The notes under the pieces: generated by a model
Databases searched by the model: none
Seen by the model: only the letters and a program-made list of their open reading frames with translations
What the model was told of the DNA's origin: nothing
NCBI RefSeq assembly: GCF_003217295.1
Contig: NZ_QJTJ01000006.1
Span: 35,866 to 99,865 of the forward strand
Direction: 5' to 3'
Origin: Ureibacillus chungkukjangi
GTDB taxonomy: Bacteria; Bacillota; Bacilli; Bacillales_A; Planococcaceae
DNA: 64,000 nt
Shown here: positions 42,022-51,408 of the stretch, one piece after another
Layout of the letters: each line of letters starts with the position of its first letter
Position numbering within the stretch: position 1 is the stretch's first letter
Made by a program: the position numbers and the translations under genes

Positions 42022-43185
42022 ATGGATGAAAATAAATTTATTGAACGTATACAAGACTTGGTAGAAGAGGCTGAACAAAAGCCAGAAGAAAAGTCAGAAG
42101 AAAAGCCGGTTCGTCGTGAGAAGAAAGAAAAACCAAAATTAAAAGAATCAATTTATTCACTGCGTCCTGATCAATTAGGAGAATGGTTAACAGCAAACGG
42201 TGAAAAAGCTTTCCGTGCTGGACAAATTTATGAATGGTTATATGAAAAACGTGTAAAAACCTTCGAAGAGATGTCAAACCTTTCAAAAGCATTACGCGAA
42301 AAATTAGCAGAGAATTTCTTATTAACAACATTATCTACAATTATTAAACAGGAATCAAAAGATGGTACAATCAAATTTTTATTCCAACTTCAAGATGGCT
42401 ATTCAATCGAGACTGTATTAATGCGCCATGAATATGGAAATTCTGTTTGTGTAACTACACAAGTAGGTTGTCGTATCGGTTGTACATTCTGTGCCTCAAC
42501 ACTAGGTGGGCTAAAACGTCACTTATTAGCCGGTGAAATTGTTGAACAGGTTGTAAAGGTACAACAAGAGTTAGATAAAGAAGGCGAACGTGTTTCTCAT
42601 ATTGTTATTATGGGAATTGGTGAACCATTCGATAACTATGATGCTATGATGAACTTCTTAAAGGTCATCAATAATGACAAGGGGTTAAATATTGGTGCAC
42701 GTCATATTACCGTATCTACATCAGGTATTGTGCCTAAAATTTACGAATTTGCAGATGAAGAATTACAAATCAATTTCGCGGTCTCACTACATGCACCAAA
42801 CCAAGAAGCACGTCAAAAATTAATGCCGATTGCTCGTGCCTACAAGCTTGAAGATCTATTAGAGGCGGTTCGTTATTATACGAACAAAACAGGACGTCGT
42901 GTGAGCTTTGAGTATGGTCTAATGTCAGGTGAAAATGATTCAGTTGAAGTTGCAGAAGAATTAGCAGCTCTAATAAAAGGCATCAAATGCCATGTAAACT
43001 TAATTCCTATCAACTATGTGCCAGAGCGTGATTATATTCGTACATCACGAAACAGTATTTTTGCGTTTGAAAAAACTTTAAAGAAACGTGGCATTAACGT
43101 AACAATTCGCCGTGAGCAAGGCGCGGATATTGCTGCAGCTTGTGGACAGTTACGTGCACAAGAACGTCAAGAAGAAACAAAGTAG
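42022..43185 (+). CDS. rlmN: Dual-specificity 23S rRNA/tRNA methyltransferase RlmN
   Basis: Radical-SAM enzyme that makes 2-methyladenosine at A2503 of 23S rRNA and A37 of some tRNAs. The C-X3-C-X2-C cluster motif is at about residues 150-157 (CRIGCTFC), and a conserved C-terminal cysteine lies in [13 protein letters not shown]. The 387 residues exceed B. subtilis RlmN (363) by a charged N-terminal extension of about 40 residues ([20 protein letters not shown]). Confidence 0.96.
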   Translation: MDENKFIERIQDLVEEAEQKPEEKSEEKPVRREKKEKPKLKESIYSLRPDQLGEWLTANGEKAFRAGQIYEWLYEKRVKTFEEMSNLSKALREKLAENFLLTTLSTIIKQESKDGTIKFLFQLQDGYSIETVLMRHEYGNSVCVTTQVGCRIGCTFCASTLGGLKRHLLAGEIVEQVVKVQQELDKEGERVSHIVIMGIGEPFDNYDAMMNFLKVINNDKGLNIGARHITVSTSGIVPKIYEFADEELQINFAVSLHAPNQEARQKLMPIARAYKLEDLLEAVRYYTNKTGRRVSFEYGLMSGENDSVEVAEELAALIKGIKCHVNLIPINYVPERDYIRTSRNSIFAFEKTLKKRGINVTIRREQGADIAAACGQLRAQERQEETK

Positions 43186-43198
43186 GCAGGTGACTTAT

Positions 43199-43945
43199 GT
43201 GAAGTTTACAGTCGAAAGTGATGTGGGGCGTAAACGTATGGTTAATGAGGATCGGGTTGCTTTTTTTGAGCATCCCGATCGCTTTAAGCTCGCCATTTTA
43301 GCAGATGGAATGGGTGGTCATAATGCTGGTGATGTTGCTAGTGAAATGGCGATTGAAGAGATGAAATCATATTTTCTTAACTTAGATGTAACGCAGCTAG
43401 ACTCAACTGAGGCCAAAAGACAATGGATGCTAGAAACAATTCAGTCAGTTAATGAAAAGGTTTATAACCATTCCTTATTACACGAAAGCTGTAAAGGGAT
43501 GGGAACAACCTTAATTGCGATGCTAATTGATGAATACGACTGTTTAATAGGACATATTGGGGATAGTAGAGTCTATTATTTTACGGCTGATTCGGTCACG
43601 TTAATTACGAAGGATCACTCTTATGTAAATTTCCTGGTGGAGTATGGGGAAATTAGTGAAGAGGAAGCAGAAAATCATCCTCAAAAAAACTTTATTGTAA
43701 AGTCGCTTGGTACGGAAAGTACCATTGAACCAGATTTCTATGAGCTACAAGTAGAAGATGCATCAAATGTATTAATCTGTTCTGATGGTTTAAGTAATAA
43801 ACTTACCACTGAAGAGATGGCAGCCATTTTAACCTTGCCTTTATCAATCGAGGAAAAAGGTAAGAAGCTAATTCAGCTGGCGAATGATTCAGGTGGAGAA
43901 GATAATATTTCAGTAATTTTATTATCTAACGATGGGGAGGTGTAG
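43199..43945 (+). CDS. prpC: PP2C-type Ser/Thr protein phosphatase PrpC/Stp
   Basis: Manganese-dependent phosphatase that reverses phosphorylation by the neighbouring kinase PrkC. The 248-residue protein (B. subtilis 254) has the PP2C motifs VGRKRMVNEDR, LAILADGMGGHNAGDVAS, GHIGDSRVYY, VLICSDGLSNKL and GGEDNISVIL. I place the start at GTG 43199 with GCAGGTGA upstream; the frame open from 43112 overlaps rlmN and adds unrelated residues. Two nucleotides separate it from prkC. Confidence 0.95.
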   Translation: MKFTVESDVGRKRMVNEDRVAFFEHPDRFKLAILADGMGGHNAGDVASEMAIEEMKSYFLNLDVTQLDSTEAKRQWMLETIQSVNEKVYNHSLLHESCKGMGTTLIAMLIDEYDCLIGHIGDSRVYYFTADSVTLITKDHSYVNFLVEYGEISEEEAENHPQKNFIVKSLGTESTIEPDFYELQVEDASNVLICSDGLSNKLTTEEMAAILTLPLSIEEKGKKLIQLANDSGGEDNISVILLSNDGEV

Positions 43946-43947
43946 AG

Positions 43948-45921
43948 ATGCTTGAAGGAAAACGATTAAATGACCGTTATAAGATTTTAGACCTCATTGG
44001 CGGAGGCGGAATGTCGAATGTTTATTTAGCGCACGATATGATTCTTAACCGTGATGTGGCTGTGAAGATTCTTCGCTATGATGCTACGAACGAAGAAGAG
44101 TTCCATCGGCGTTTCCATAGGGAAGCATTATCAGCTACAAGCCTTACACATCCTAATATCGTAAGTATTTATGATGTTGGTGAAGACCAGGATATGCACT
44201 ACATCGTGATGGAATATATAAAAGGCAAAACGTTAAAACAATACATAAATGAGTTTTCGCCTTTATCACCAGCTAGAAGTGTTCAAATCATGAAGCAATT
44301 AACTTCAGCAATTACCCATGCACATGAAAATCAAATTATTCATCGAGATATTAAGCCGCAAAATATATTGGTAGATGTTGAAGGGAATGTGAAAATTACC
44401 GATTTCGGTATTGCAACCTCATTATCTGCGACTAGCTATACGAAAACTAATTCTGTCATTGGGACAGTGCACTACCTATCACCTGAACAGGCGCGTGGAG
44501 GAACTGCAACAAGTCAATCCGACATTTATGCACTTGGAATCGTATTGTATGAATTATTGACAGGTGAACTTCCATTTTCTGGGGAATCTGCCGTATCTAT
44601 CGCATTAAAGCATTTACAGGCAGAAACACCGTCAATTAGAGCGATAGATGCCTCGATTCCACAAAGCTTGGAAAATGTCGTGTTAAGGGCTACCGCAAAA
44701 AATCCACTTCATCGATATCCTACAGTTGAAGCGATGGAGGAGGACCTGTTAACAGTTTTATCGCCAAATCGTACAAATGAACAAAAATTTGCTCCACCTG
44801 TCGATGATGATGAAACAAAAGCTATCCCAATTATAAAAGAGCCAATGCCAATCGGCGATATGGCGAATACAAAAATTTTAAATCAAGAAATAGGTAAGAT
44901 TGAGAAGGTTGAACTGACAAAAAATAAAAAAGAGCCAAAAGGCGAAAAGAAGAAGAAAAAAAGTCGTGGAAAGATTTTTGGAATAATTCTTGCTTCACTT
45001 TTGATTGTCATTTTAGCTGCTATTTTACTATTTAACTTACTTAGTCCAAAGCAGGTTGAAATTCCTGACGTGGCTAATTTAGAGCTTGAAGAGGCTATTG
45101 AAACTCTTGAAACAGCTGGGTTTACTATTGGTGAAACGAAAGAGAAGCATTCAGAGGATGTAGAAGAAGGCCTTGTCATTGAAACAAATCCAAAAGCTGG
45201 CGTTACACGTGTAGAAGGCACAGAAATTACGATTTACACGAGCCTAGGAAATGAAACTGTTCCAATGGACGATTATACTGGAAAGCAAATTGATCAGGTA
45301 ATCGCTATCCTTGAAAACAGTGACTTTAAAGTAAATTTAATAGAAGAAGATTCAAATGAAAATGAAGGAATAATTATCGGACAGGAACCAGAGGCTGGCG
45401 AAGAGGTTATTCCAGGTGAGACAGAAATTACTTTAACGGTTAGTAAAGGTAAAAGCTATGGTACAGTAGAGGACCTTTCAGGCTATAATAAGGCCTCATT
45501 AAAGAGCTATGAACAAAGATCTGGATTTAAGGTTGATATTAAAGAAGAATATTCAGAGGATGTTCCTGCCGGTGAGGTAATTGAACAGGATCCAAAAGCA
45601 AACAGAAGCTTAGAGCTTGGCGGTAAAATCTATGTGGTTGTATCATTGGGACCAAAAGAAAAAGAATCTAAGCTATACGTAAAAACTATTAAGATTCCTT
45701 ATGAGCCAGTCAATTTAGGTGACGAACAACAGGTCCGAATCTTTATTCAAGATAAAACCCATACAATGGTTGAGCCTTTTGCTGAGTTTACAATTACTGA
45801 GGATACAGATTATAAGATTGAATTAGAAATTACTGAAGATCAACCAGCAGCTTATCGAATAGAACGTGATGCAATGAGGATTGCTGAAGAAACGATTCCA
45901 TATAAAAGTGTTGAGGAGTGA
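43948..45921 (+). CDS. prkC: PASTA-domain Ser/Thr protein kinase PrkC
   Basis: Membrane kinase that senses peptidoglycan fragments and in Bacillus promotes spore germination. The 657-residue protein has a kinase domain with the glycine-rich loop IGGGGMSNVYLA, Lys40, HRDIKPQN (Asp134) and DFG (Asp152). A lysine-rich juxtamembrane stretch (KKKKSRGK) precedes one transmembrane helix (about 342-364), and three PASTA repeats follow (about 370-570, each near VPDVANL or similar, ending in a YTSLG- or VSKG-like strand). A C-terminal Ig-like domain ends the protein. Paired with prpC. Confidence 0.96.
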   Translation: MLEGKRLNDRYKILDLIGGGGMSNVYLAHDMILNRDVAVKILRYDATNEEEFHRRFHREALSATSLTHPNIVSIYDVGEDQDMHYIVMEYIKGKTLKQYINEFSPLSPARSVQIMKQLTSAITHAHENQIIHRDIKPQNILVDVEGNVKITDFGIATSLSATSYTKTNSVIGTVHYLSPEQARGGTATSQSDIYALGIVLYELLTGELPFSGESAVSIALKHLQAETPSIRAIDASIPQSLENVVLRATAKNPLHRYPTVEAMEEDLLTVLSPNRTNEQKFAPPVDDDETKAIPIIKEPMPIGDMANTKILNQEIGKIEKVELTKNKKEPKGEKKKKKSRGKIFGIILASLLIVILAAILLFNLLSPKQVEIPDVANLELEEAIETLETAGFTIGETKEKHSEDVEEGLVIETNPKAGVTRVEGTEITIYTSLGNETVPMDDYTGKQIDQVIAILENSDFKVNLIEEDSNENEGIIIGQEPEAGEEVIPGETEITLTVSKGKSYGTVEDLSGYNKASLKSYEQRSGFKVDIKEEYSEDVPAGEVIEQDPKANRSLELGGKIYVVVSLGPKEKESKLYVKTIKIPYEPVNLGDEQQVRIFIQDKTHTMVEPFAEFTITEDTDYKIELEITEDQPAAYRIERDAMRIAEETIPYKSVEE

Positions 45922-45925
45922 AACA

Positions 45926-46807
45926 ATGGCTGAAGGCCAAATCCGTAAGGCGTTAAGTGGTTATTATTATGTCTATTACAATGGAGAATTGCTACAATGT
46001 CGTGGGCGCGGTGTTTTCCGAAATCGAGGAGAATCACCGCTCGTTGGTGATTTTGTCGACTTTACTAAAGAAGGGGAATCGGATGGTACGATCATGAAAA
46101 TCCATCCGCGATCTAATGAGCTAGTACGTCCACCGGTTGCGAATATCGACCAAGCGCTATTAGTCTTTTCAGTAAAGGAACCAGATTTTAATACGATTTT
46201 ATTAGACCGCTTTTTAGTTGTTTTAGAGTCCTTTAACGTAGAACCAATCATTTGTTTAACGAAAATAGATTTATTGACTGACGTGGAAAAAGAGAAGCTT
46301 CAAAGCTATATCGATGATTACAAAGCAATTGGCTATGAAATCATTGAAACCTATAAAGAGGATGCTTCTTTAATGGATCGTTTGCAGCCAATTCTGAAAG
46401 GGAATACATCCGTTTTGGCAGGTCAATCTGGTGTAGGGAAATCGACTATGTTAAACACTTTACTTCCCGAGCTACAATTGGAAACGGGAGTGATTTCTCA
46501 AAGTCTAGGTCGCGGTAAGCATACAACGCGTCATGTTGAGCTAATAGAGGTTTGTGATGGTCTTTTAGCTGATACACCAGGGTTTAGCTCCTTTGACTTT
46601 GATACGATTGAAAAAGAAGAGCTTACGTCTTGTTTCCCTGAATTTAGCAAATTGAGTGAAGGGTGCAAATTTAGAGGGTGCTTACATATAAAAGAACCCA
46701 AATGTGCAGTAAAGGATGCCCTTGAAAAGGGTGAAGTAAAGAGCTATCGTTACGAGCATTATCAACAATTCTTACAAGAAATTATTGATCGAAAGCCGAG
46801 GTATTAG
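45926..46807 (+). CDS. rsgA: Ribosome small subunit-dependent GTPase A
   Basis: Circularly permuted GTPase that checks late 30S assembly. The 293-residue protein has an N-terminal OB fold (CRGRGVFRNRGESPLVGDFVDF), G4 (CLTKIDLL) ahead of G1 (GQSGVGKSTMLN), G3 DTPGFSSFD, and a zinc-binding C-terminus (CFPEF..GCKFRGCLHIKEPKC). ATG 45926 follows GAGGAG at the prkC end; a longer frame from 45881 lies inside prkC. Confidence 0.96.
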   Translation: MAEGQIRKALSGYYYVYYNGELLQCRGRGVFRNRGESPLVGDFVDFTKEGESDGTIMKIHPRSNELVRPPVANIDQALLVFSVKEPDFNTILLDRFLVVLESFNVEPIICLTKIDLLTDVEKEKLQSYIDDYKAIGYEIIETYKEDASLMDRLQPILKGNTSVLAGQSGVGKSTMLNTLLPELQLETGVISQSLGRGKHTTRHVELIEVCDGLLADTPGFSSFDFDTIEKEELTSCFPEFSKLSEGCKFRGCLHIKEPKCAVKDALEKGEVKSYRYEHYQQFLQEIIDRKPRY

Positions 46808-46809
46808 TG

Positions 46810-47475
46810 ATGATTAAAATTGCACCATCGATATTATCTGCAGATTTTGCAAAATTAGGACAAGAAGTGAAGGAAGTAGAAGCAGCTGGAGCAGAGCTAA
46901 TCCATATTGATGTTATGGACGGACATTTTGTACCCAATATTACAATGGGACCAATCGTTGTTGAGGCATTACGTCCAATTACACAATTGCCATTGGATGT
47001 TCATTTAATGATTGAAAACCCTGATAACTACATCGAACAATTTGCTAAAGCTGGTGCTGACTACATTTCCGTGCATGTAGAGGCATGTAGACATTTACAC
47101 CGTACAATTCAACTAATTAAATCTCTAAATGTGAAAGCGGGCGTTGTATTAAATCCGCACACACCGATTGAATCGATTCAACATATTTTAGAAGACATCG
47201 ACTTTGTTCTGTTTATGACAGTAAACCCTGGCTTTGGAGGTCAAAAATTCATCACTTCTGTAGTTCCCAAAATTGAGGCTCTTTCAGCTATCATCAAGGA
47301 ACGTGGGTTAAATATCGAAATCGAAGTTGATGGCGGCATAACTGCCCAAACGATTGGAGAATGTGCTAAAGCTGGAGTAACAATGTTTGTAGCCGGCTCT
47401 GCTATTTATAATAAAGAAGATCGTGCCAAGGCCTTACAGGAGATTAAAGCTGCTGGTGAGGCTGTATTACAATAA
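46810..47475 (+). CDS. rpe: Ribulose-phosphate 3-epimerase
   Basis: Interconverts ribulose 5-phosphate and xylulose 5-phosphate in the pentose phosphate pathway. The 221-residue TIM barrel has the metal/catalytic motifs APSILSADFAKLG, HIDVMDGHFVPNITMGP, LDVHLMIENPDNY, MTVNPGFGGQKF and EVDGGI. ATG 46810 fits the spacing from CCGAGGT better than GTG 46807. The stop shares a base with the thiN start. Confidence 0.97.
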   Translation: MIKIAPSILSADFAKLGQEVKEVEAAGAELIHIDVMDGHFVPNITMGPIVVEALRPITQLPLDVHLMIENPDNYIEQFAKAGADYISVHVEACRHLHRTIQLIKSLNVKAGVVLNPHTPIESIQHILEDIDFVLFMTVNPGFGGQKFITSVVPKIEALSAIIKERGLNIEIEVDGGITAQTIGECAKAGVTMFVAGSAIYNKEDRAKALQEIKAAGEAVLQ

Positions 47476-48125
47476 TGACGTGCGTTGTAGTATGTTCAGG
47501 TGGGCCTAAGAGAGAACTTTGCTCATTTGATGATTTCAAAGCTAGAAATGCACTTTTTATTGGGGCAGACAAAGGCGCTCTTTATTTAATAGAAGAGGGC
47601 ATCGTACCTACTGATATTGTTGGTGATTTTGATTCATTATCGAAAGAAGAATGGCAGCGGGTTTCTACTATTGCACTTAACGCCGAAAAGGTACAGGCTG
47701 AAAAAGATGAGACAGATACGGATTTGGCATTATTGAAGGCATTAACCTATAATCCAACAGAAATCTTTTTAACAGGAGTTACAGGAGGAAGGCTAGATCA
47801 CTTTGAGGCAGCTCTTCGTTCTATGTACCGATTACAAAAAGAGCACCCACAAATTCACATAAAAATTATAAACTCTCATAATGAAATTCGCATACTATTC
47901 CCTGGGGAACATACTATAATACGAGATGAAAAGTTTCGATATATTTCATTTTTTGCTTATGAGGATGAAGTAGAAAATGTAACAATACGAGGTCTAAAAT
48001 ACGAGACTACCAAAGAATGCATTGAAATTGGCACTTCTCGCTTTACTAGTAATGAATTGATTTCTAGCCTTGGGTATATCTCCTTTTCATCAGGCATATG
48101 TTTAATGATAAGAAGCAGTGACTAA
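47475..48125 (+). CDS. thiN: Thiamine pyrophosphokinase
   Basis: Transfers pyrophosphate from ATP to thiamine. The 216-residue protein has the family motifs ADKGALYLIEEGIVPTDIVGDFDSLSKEEW, EKDETDTDLALLKAL (acidic metal-binding residues) and LTGVTGGRLDHFEAALRSM. B. subtilis calls this gene yloS/thiN and has it between rpe and spoVM, as here. Confidence 0.95.
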   Translation: MTCVVVCSGGPKRELCSFDDFKARNALFIGADKGALYLIEEGIVPTDIVGDFDSLSKEEWQRVSTIALNAEKVQAEKDETDTDLALLKALTYNPTEIFLTGVTGGRLDHFEAALRSMYRLQKEHPQIHIKIINSHNEIRILFPGEHTIIRDEKFRYISFFAYEDEVENVTIRGLKYETTKECIEIGTSRFTSNELISSLGYISFSSGICLMIRSSD

Positions 48126-48141
48126 AAAGGAGGGCCAGCAT

Positions 48142-48243
48142 TTGAGAGTTTATACATTTCAATTGCCGAAATTTGTTAGTAGTCTTACACGAAGCTGCAT
48201 TAATTTATTTACAGGCGGCGGAAAGAACAAAGAGAAAAAATAG
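48142..48243 (+). CDS. spoVM: Stage V sporulation protein M (SpoVM)
   Basis: A 33-residue amphipathic peptide, MRVYTFQLPKFVSSLTRSCINLFTGGGKNKEKK, read from TTG 48142 to TAG 48243. B. subtilis SpoVM (26 residues, MKFYTIKLPKFLGGIVRAMLGSF..) marks the curved outer forespore membrane and anchors SpoIVA. Pro9, which matters for curvature recognition, is conserved in PKF, and the helix face fits. AAGGAGGG lies 7 nt before the TTG. It sits between thiN and rpmB, the same place as in B. subtilis. It is missed by ORF length cut-offs. The basic C-terminal tail is longer than usual. Confidence 0.92.
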   Translation: MRVYTFQLPKFVSSLTRSCINLFTGGGKNKEKK

Positions 48244-48600
48244 TCTAATTGCTTGCATTTCACAGTCCCCAACCTGATCATGTATCAGTTTAGATTGACT
48301 AAGATTAGGTGGGGACGGCTGCAAGTAAAGCATGCTTTGAATTGGCCAATATGAAAATTGGTTACATAAGTGATATCACAAAGTGGCCAATCTTAACATG
48401 TTGGTAATCGCTGTGTTGTGATGCACTTAGCTCTTGATTTAGTAGCTAATCAGTGGGGACGAGAGCAAACTTAATCTGACTTTTTTGTCTAATGTCTTTA
48501 TTCTTTCATCCATGTGTTTCTTACCTCCCCATTGATTGGAGTTTCGTTTTAAAGCTTTCAAATTTAAAATTAATGTAGCATATGGTATTTCCGCTAAAAC
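48244..48600 (+). ncRNA. candidate structured RNA between spoVM and rpmB
   Basis: No ORF, but three consecutive hairpins. CTTGCA..GTCCCCAACCT pairs with AGGTGGGGAC..TGCAAG (about 48252-48332, one bulged A). ATTGGCCA pairs with TGGCCAAT (about 48339-48408). GCTCT..GATT pairs with AATC..AGAGC (about 48431-48475). The motif GTGGGGACG occurs twice, at the 3' side of the first and third hairpins. A T-run (CTTTTTTG) follows near 48480. No known RNA family is recognised. Confidence 0.35.
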
Positions 48601-48604
48601 AAAA

Positions 48605-48640
48605 AAAGAACTGTCCTTTAAGCTTCATGGACAGTTCTTT
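48605..48640. terminator. bidirectional terminator between spoVM and rpmB
   Basis: AAAGAACTGTCC (48605-48616) and GGACAGTTCTTT (48629-48640) form a perfect 12-bp stem with A-tract before and T-tract after, so it can act for both converging transcripts. Confidence 0.88.
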
Positions 48641-48660
48641 TTTATCATCACAATAGAAAA

Positions 48661-48696
48661 AAACATCAATTTCTACAAAAGTAAAAATTGATGTTT
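48661..48696 (-). terminator. intrinsic terminator of rpmB
   Basis: AAACATCAATTT (48661-48672) and AAATTGATGTTT (48685-48696) form a perfect stem; the A-run to the left gives a U-tract on the minus strand. It lies 21 nt past the rpmB stop. Confidence 0.82.
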
Positions 48697-48717
48697 TACA
48701 GGTTAAAATACGAACAA

Positions 48718-48906
48718 TTAAACGCGTTCAACTTTACCAGATTTAAGCGCACGAGCAGAAACCCATACACGTTTTGGTTTACCGTTCACTAAAATACGAA
48801 CTTTTTGTAAGTTTGCACCCCAAGTACGTTTGTTAGCGTTCATTGCGTGTGAACGATTGTTGCCTGAACGAGTTTTTCGACCAGTTACTACACATTGTTT
48901 AGGCAT
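48718..48906 (-). CDS. rpmB: 50S ribosomal protein L28
   Basis: A 62-residue ribosomal protein: [62 protein letters not shown], nearly the B. subtilis sequence. Only one cysteine is left, so the zinc-binding CxxC pairs of the C+ form are absent. It is on the minus strand against thiN-spoVM and yloU, as in B. subtilis. AAGGAGGGAATAT precedes the start. Confidence 0.98.
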   Translation of the reverse strand: MPKQCVVTGRKTRSGNNRSHAMNANKRTWGANLQKVRILVNGKPKRVWVSARALKSGKVERV

Positions 48907-49292
48907 GTATATTCCCTCCTTACAGATGAATCTGAAAGATTGTTTTTCAGTTCTTTATTTCACATACTTTAATAATTTAACATACACAACAAGGCTATGC
49001 AACAGTTTTCACATAACCTTTCAAGAAAAATTCCTTTACAGTATGAAATAGAGTGTTAAAAATGGAATTCTTCTAAAAAAACACTTATGATATTATTAAG
49101 GCTAAATTTATAAAATACTAGAAGAATATTAAGCTTATTTGCCTAATGAAGTGGGAAATAGGTTATACTTTATTATCTGTAAAAAGTTAGGAAAACTAGA
49201 CAATATGTAGACGAATACCAAGGTTTTCTTTTATAATCAATTTTTGTGTAGTACAATAGAATTTAGTGAAAATGAGCCAAGGGGGCAAAGTC
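48907..49292. other. divergent rpmB-yloU intergenic region
   Basis: 386 nt, AT-rich, with no ORF of coding quality. It must hold promoters for rpmB (minus; TTGTGT-N17-TATGTG is a weak candidate) and yloU-fakA (plus; TATACT near 49165 and TATAAT near 49232 are candidate -10 elements without good -35 partners). No repeats seen. Confidence 0.45.
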
Positions 49293-49655
49293 ATGTCAGT
49301 AGAAATTAATAATGATTTCGGCCATATCGATATTTCAAACGATGTAATTGCACAAATTGCTGGTGGAGCAGCAATTGAATGCTATGGTATTGTTGGAATG
49401 GCATCTAAACATCAAATTCGTGATGGATTAACAGATATTTTACGAAAAGAAAACTTTGCAAAAGGTGTAATTATCCGTCAAGAAGGACAAGACCTTCATA
49501 TTGACATGTATATTATCGTTAGCTATGGAACGAAAATTTCAGAAGTGGCTTACCAAGTTCAGTCAAAAGTAAAATACACAGTAAACAAAACATTAGGTAT
49601 GAGCGTTAAATCAGTTAACATTTTTGTTCAAGGCGTTCGTGTTATGAATGTGTAA
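49293..49655 (+). CDS. yloU: Asp23/Gls24 family envelope stress protein YloU
   Basis: A 120-residue Asp23/Gls24 family protein (GHIDISNDVIAQIAGGAAIECYGIVGMASKH.., HIDMYIIVSYGTKISEVAYQVQSKVKYTV..VNIFVQGVRV). Its function is unclear; relatives are membrane-associated or envelope-stress proteins. It always precedes fakA in Bacilli. ATG 49293 follows AAGGGGGCAAAGTC; the frame open from 49266 includes that ribosome binding site, so the shorter form is preferred. Confidence 0.93.
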   Translation: MSVEINNDFGHIDISNDVIAQIAGGAAIECYGIVGMASKHQIRDGLTDILRKENFAKGVIIRQEGQDLHIDMYIIVSYGTKISEVAYQVQSKVKYTVNKTLGMSVKSVNIFVQGVRVMNV

Positions 49656-49673
49656 GAGGAGGATTTAAATCGG

Positions 49674-51323
49674 ATGAAGTCACTAGACGGAATCAAATTT
49701 GCAGAAATGGTGCAAATGGGTGCCCATAATTTATCTCAAAATGCAAATTATGTTGACTCTCTAAACGTATTCCCGGTTCCAGATGGAGATACAGGTACAA
49801 ATATGAACCTGTCCATGACATCAGGTGCAAAAGAAACAGAAAGTAATGCAGGGAAACATATTGGGAAAACAGCACAAAGCTTATCAAAAGGATTACTAAT
49901 GGGGGCACGAGGCAACTCAGGCGTAATCTTATCTCAATTATTCCGTGGTTTCGGAAAAGCAATTGAAAAAGACAGTGAAATTGATGCGATTCAATTTGCT
50001 AATGCATTCCAAGCAGGTGTAGATACGGCCTATAAAGCGGTTATGAAACCGGTTGAAGGAACTATTCTAACAGTTGCTCGTGAAGCGGCAGCAAAGGCTG
50101 TTGAGGTTGCACAAGAAGAAAGCAGTATCATTGCTGTTATGGAAGCAGTAGTAAGTGAAGGTAAAAACTCACTAGATCGTACACCAGACCTATTACCAGT
50201 ACTAAAAGAGGTTGGTGTTGTAGATAGTGGTGGCCAAGGACTTTTATTCGTTTACGAGGGATTCCTTGCCTCATTAAAAGGTGAAGCGCTTCCAGCTAAA
50301 AACGACGCTTCTTTAGATGATTTAATTAGCGCTGAGCATCATCGTGCACAAGATTTTATGAGCACAGAGGATATTGAGTTTGGCTATTGTACAGAAATTA
50401 TGGTTCGACTTGAAGAAGAGAAGGAACCATTTGATGAAGCAAAATTCCGTGAAGAACTAAATGTAATGGGTGATTCATTACTTGTAGTTTCGGATGATGA
50501 AATTGCAAAAGTACATATCCACTCTGAAACGCCAGGTGCGGTACTTGCAGCAGGTCAGAAATACGGAAGCCTAATTAAGATCAAAGTAGACAATATGCGT
50601 GAACAGCATTCTGCGATTGTCAATGATCAAGATACGCAAGCCCCTGCACCAAAGAAACTAGAAAAGCATCCTTATGCTGTAGTAACAATTGCTATGGGTG
50701 AGGGAATTTCTGAATTACTGCGCAGTATAGGCGCATCTTATGTTATTGAAGGTGGACAAACAATGAACCCTTCAACTGAGGATATCGTTAAGGCAGTGAA
50801 AGAAATTAATGCTGAACGCGTCCTGATTTTACCAAATAACAAAAACATCGTAATGGCTGCTGAACAAGCAGTTGAGTTATTAGATATTGAAGCTGCAGTT
50901 GTTGCAACTAAAACAATTCCACAAGGGATGGCAGCTATCCTAGCGTTTAACCCTGAAAGCTCTGTAGCCGATAACAAAGATGGCATGACGAATGCATTTG
51001 CACACGTGAAAACGGGTCAAGTGACTTTTGCTGTTCGCGATACGAGTATTGATGGTGTAGAAATTCGCAAGGATGACTACATGGCATTGGCTGAAGGTAA
51101 AATCATTTTATCGACACCTAAAATGCTGGATGCAGCACAGAAGGTTGTAACTGATTTAGTGGATGAGGATTCAGAAATCATCACAATCATTTACGGTGAA
51201 GATGCTTCTGAAGCAGAGGCTAACGAATTAGCAAGCTTCATCGAAGAAAACTATCCTGACGCAGAAGTTGAAATTGTTGAAGGAAAACAATCGTTATATC
51301 CATTTATCCTTTCGATTGAATAA
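49674..51323 (+). CDS. fakA: Fatty acid kinase ATP-binding subunit FakA (DAK2/DegV)
   Basis: Phosphorylates FakB-bound fatty acids for phospholipid synthesis. The 549-residue protein has a DAK2 domain (FPVPDGDTGTNMNLSM, with metal-binding aspartates at about residues 38-42; LLMGARGNSGVILSQLFRGFGKA) in its N-terminal 200 residues, a middle domain (EFGYCTEIMVRLEE..) and a C-terminal DegV-like domain. B. subtilis calls it yloV. No fakB lies in this window. Confidence 0.95.
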   Translation: MKSLDGIKFAEMVQMGAHNLSQNANYVDSLNVFPVPDGDTGTNMNLSMTSGAKETESNAGKHIGKTAQSLSKGLLMGARGNSGVILSQLFRGFGKAIEKDSEIDAIQFANAFQAGVDTAYKAVMKPVEGTILTVAREAAAKAVEVAQEESSIIAVMEAVVSEGKNSLDRTPDLLPVLKEVGVVDSGGQGLLFVYEGFLASLKGEALPAKNDASLDDLISAEHHRAQDFMSTEDIEFGYCTEIMVRLEEEKEPFDEAKFREELNVMGDSLLVVSDDEIAKVHIHSETPGAVLAAGQKYGSLIKIKVDNMREQHSAIVNDQDTQAPAPKKLEKHPYAVVTIAMGEGISELLRSIGASYVIEGGQTMNPSTEDIVKAVKEINAERVLILPNNKNIVMAAEQAVELLDIEAAVVATKTIPQGMAAILAFNPESSVADNKDGMTNAFAHVKTGQVTFAVRDTSIDGVEIRKDDYMALAEGKIILSTPKMLDAAQKVVTDLVDEDSEIITIIYGEDASEAEANELASFIEENYPDAEVEIVEGKQSLYPFILSIE

Positions 51324-51351
51324 TTGGTCGGAATATATTTTAAGGCTAAAT

Positions 51352-51408
51352 AAAAAGCTAACCTCAAAAAGTTGTACAAGAAACTTCTTTTTGTGGTTAG
51401 CTTTTTTG
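51352..51408 (+). terminator. intrinsic terminator after fakA
   Basis: AAAAAGCTAACC (51352-51363) and GGTTAGCTTTTT (51395-51406) form the outer stem, extended inside by CAAAAAGTT and AACTTCTTTTTG. A T-tract is part of the 3' arm and continues. Confidence 0.85.

Noticed and set aside
49073-49292. Strong promoter for yloU
   Set aside because: Two -10-like hexamers occur, but neither has a -35 at proper distance, so I left the region unassigned.
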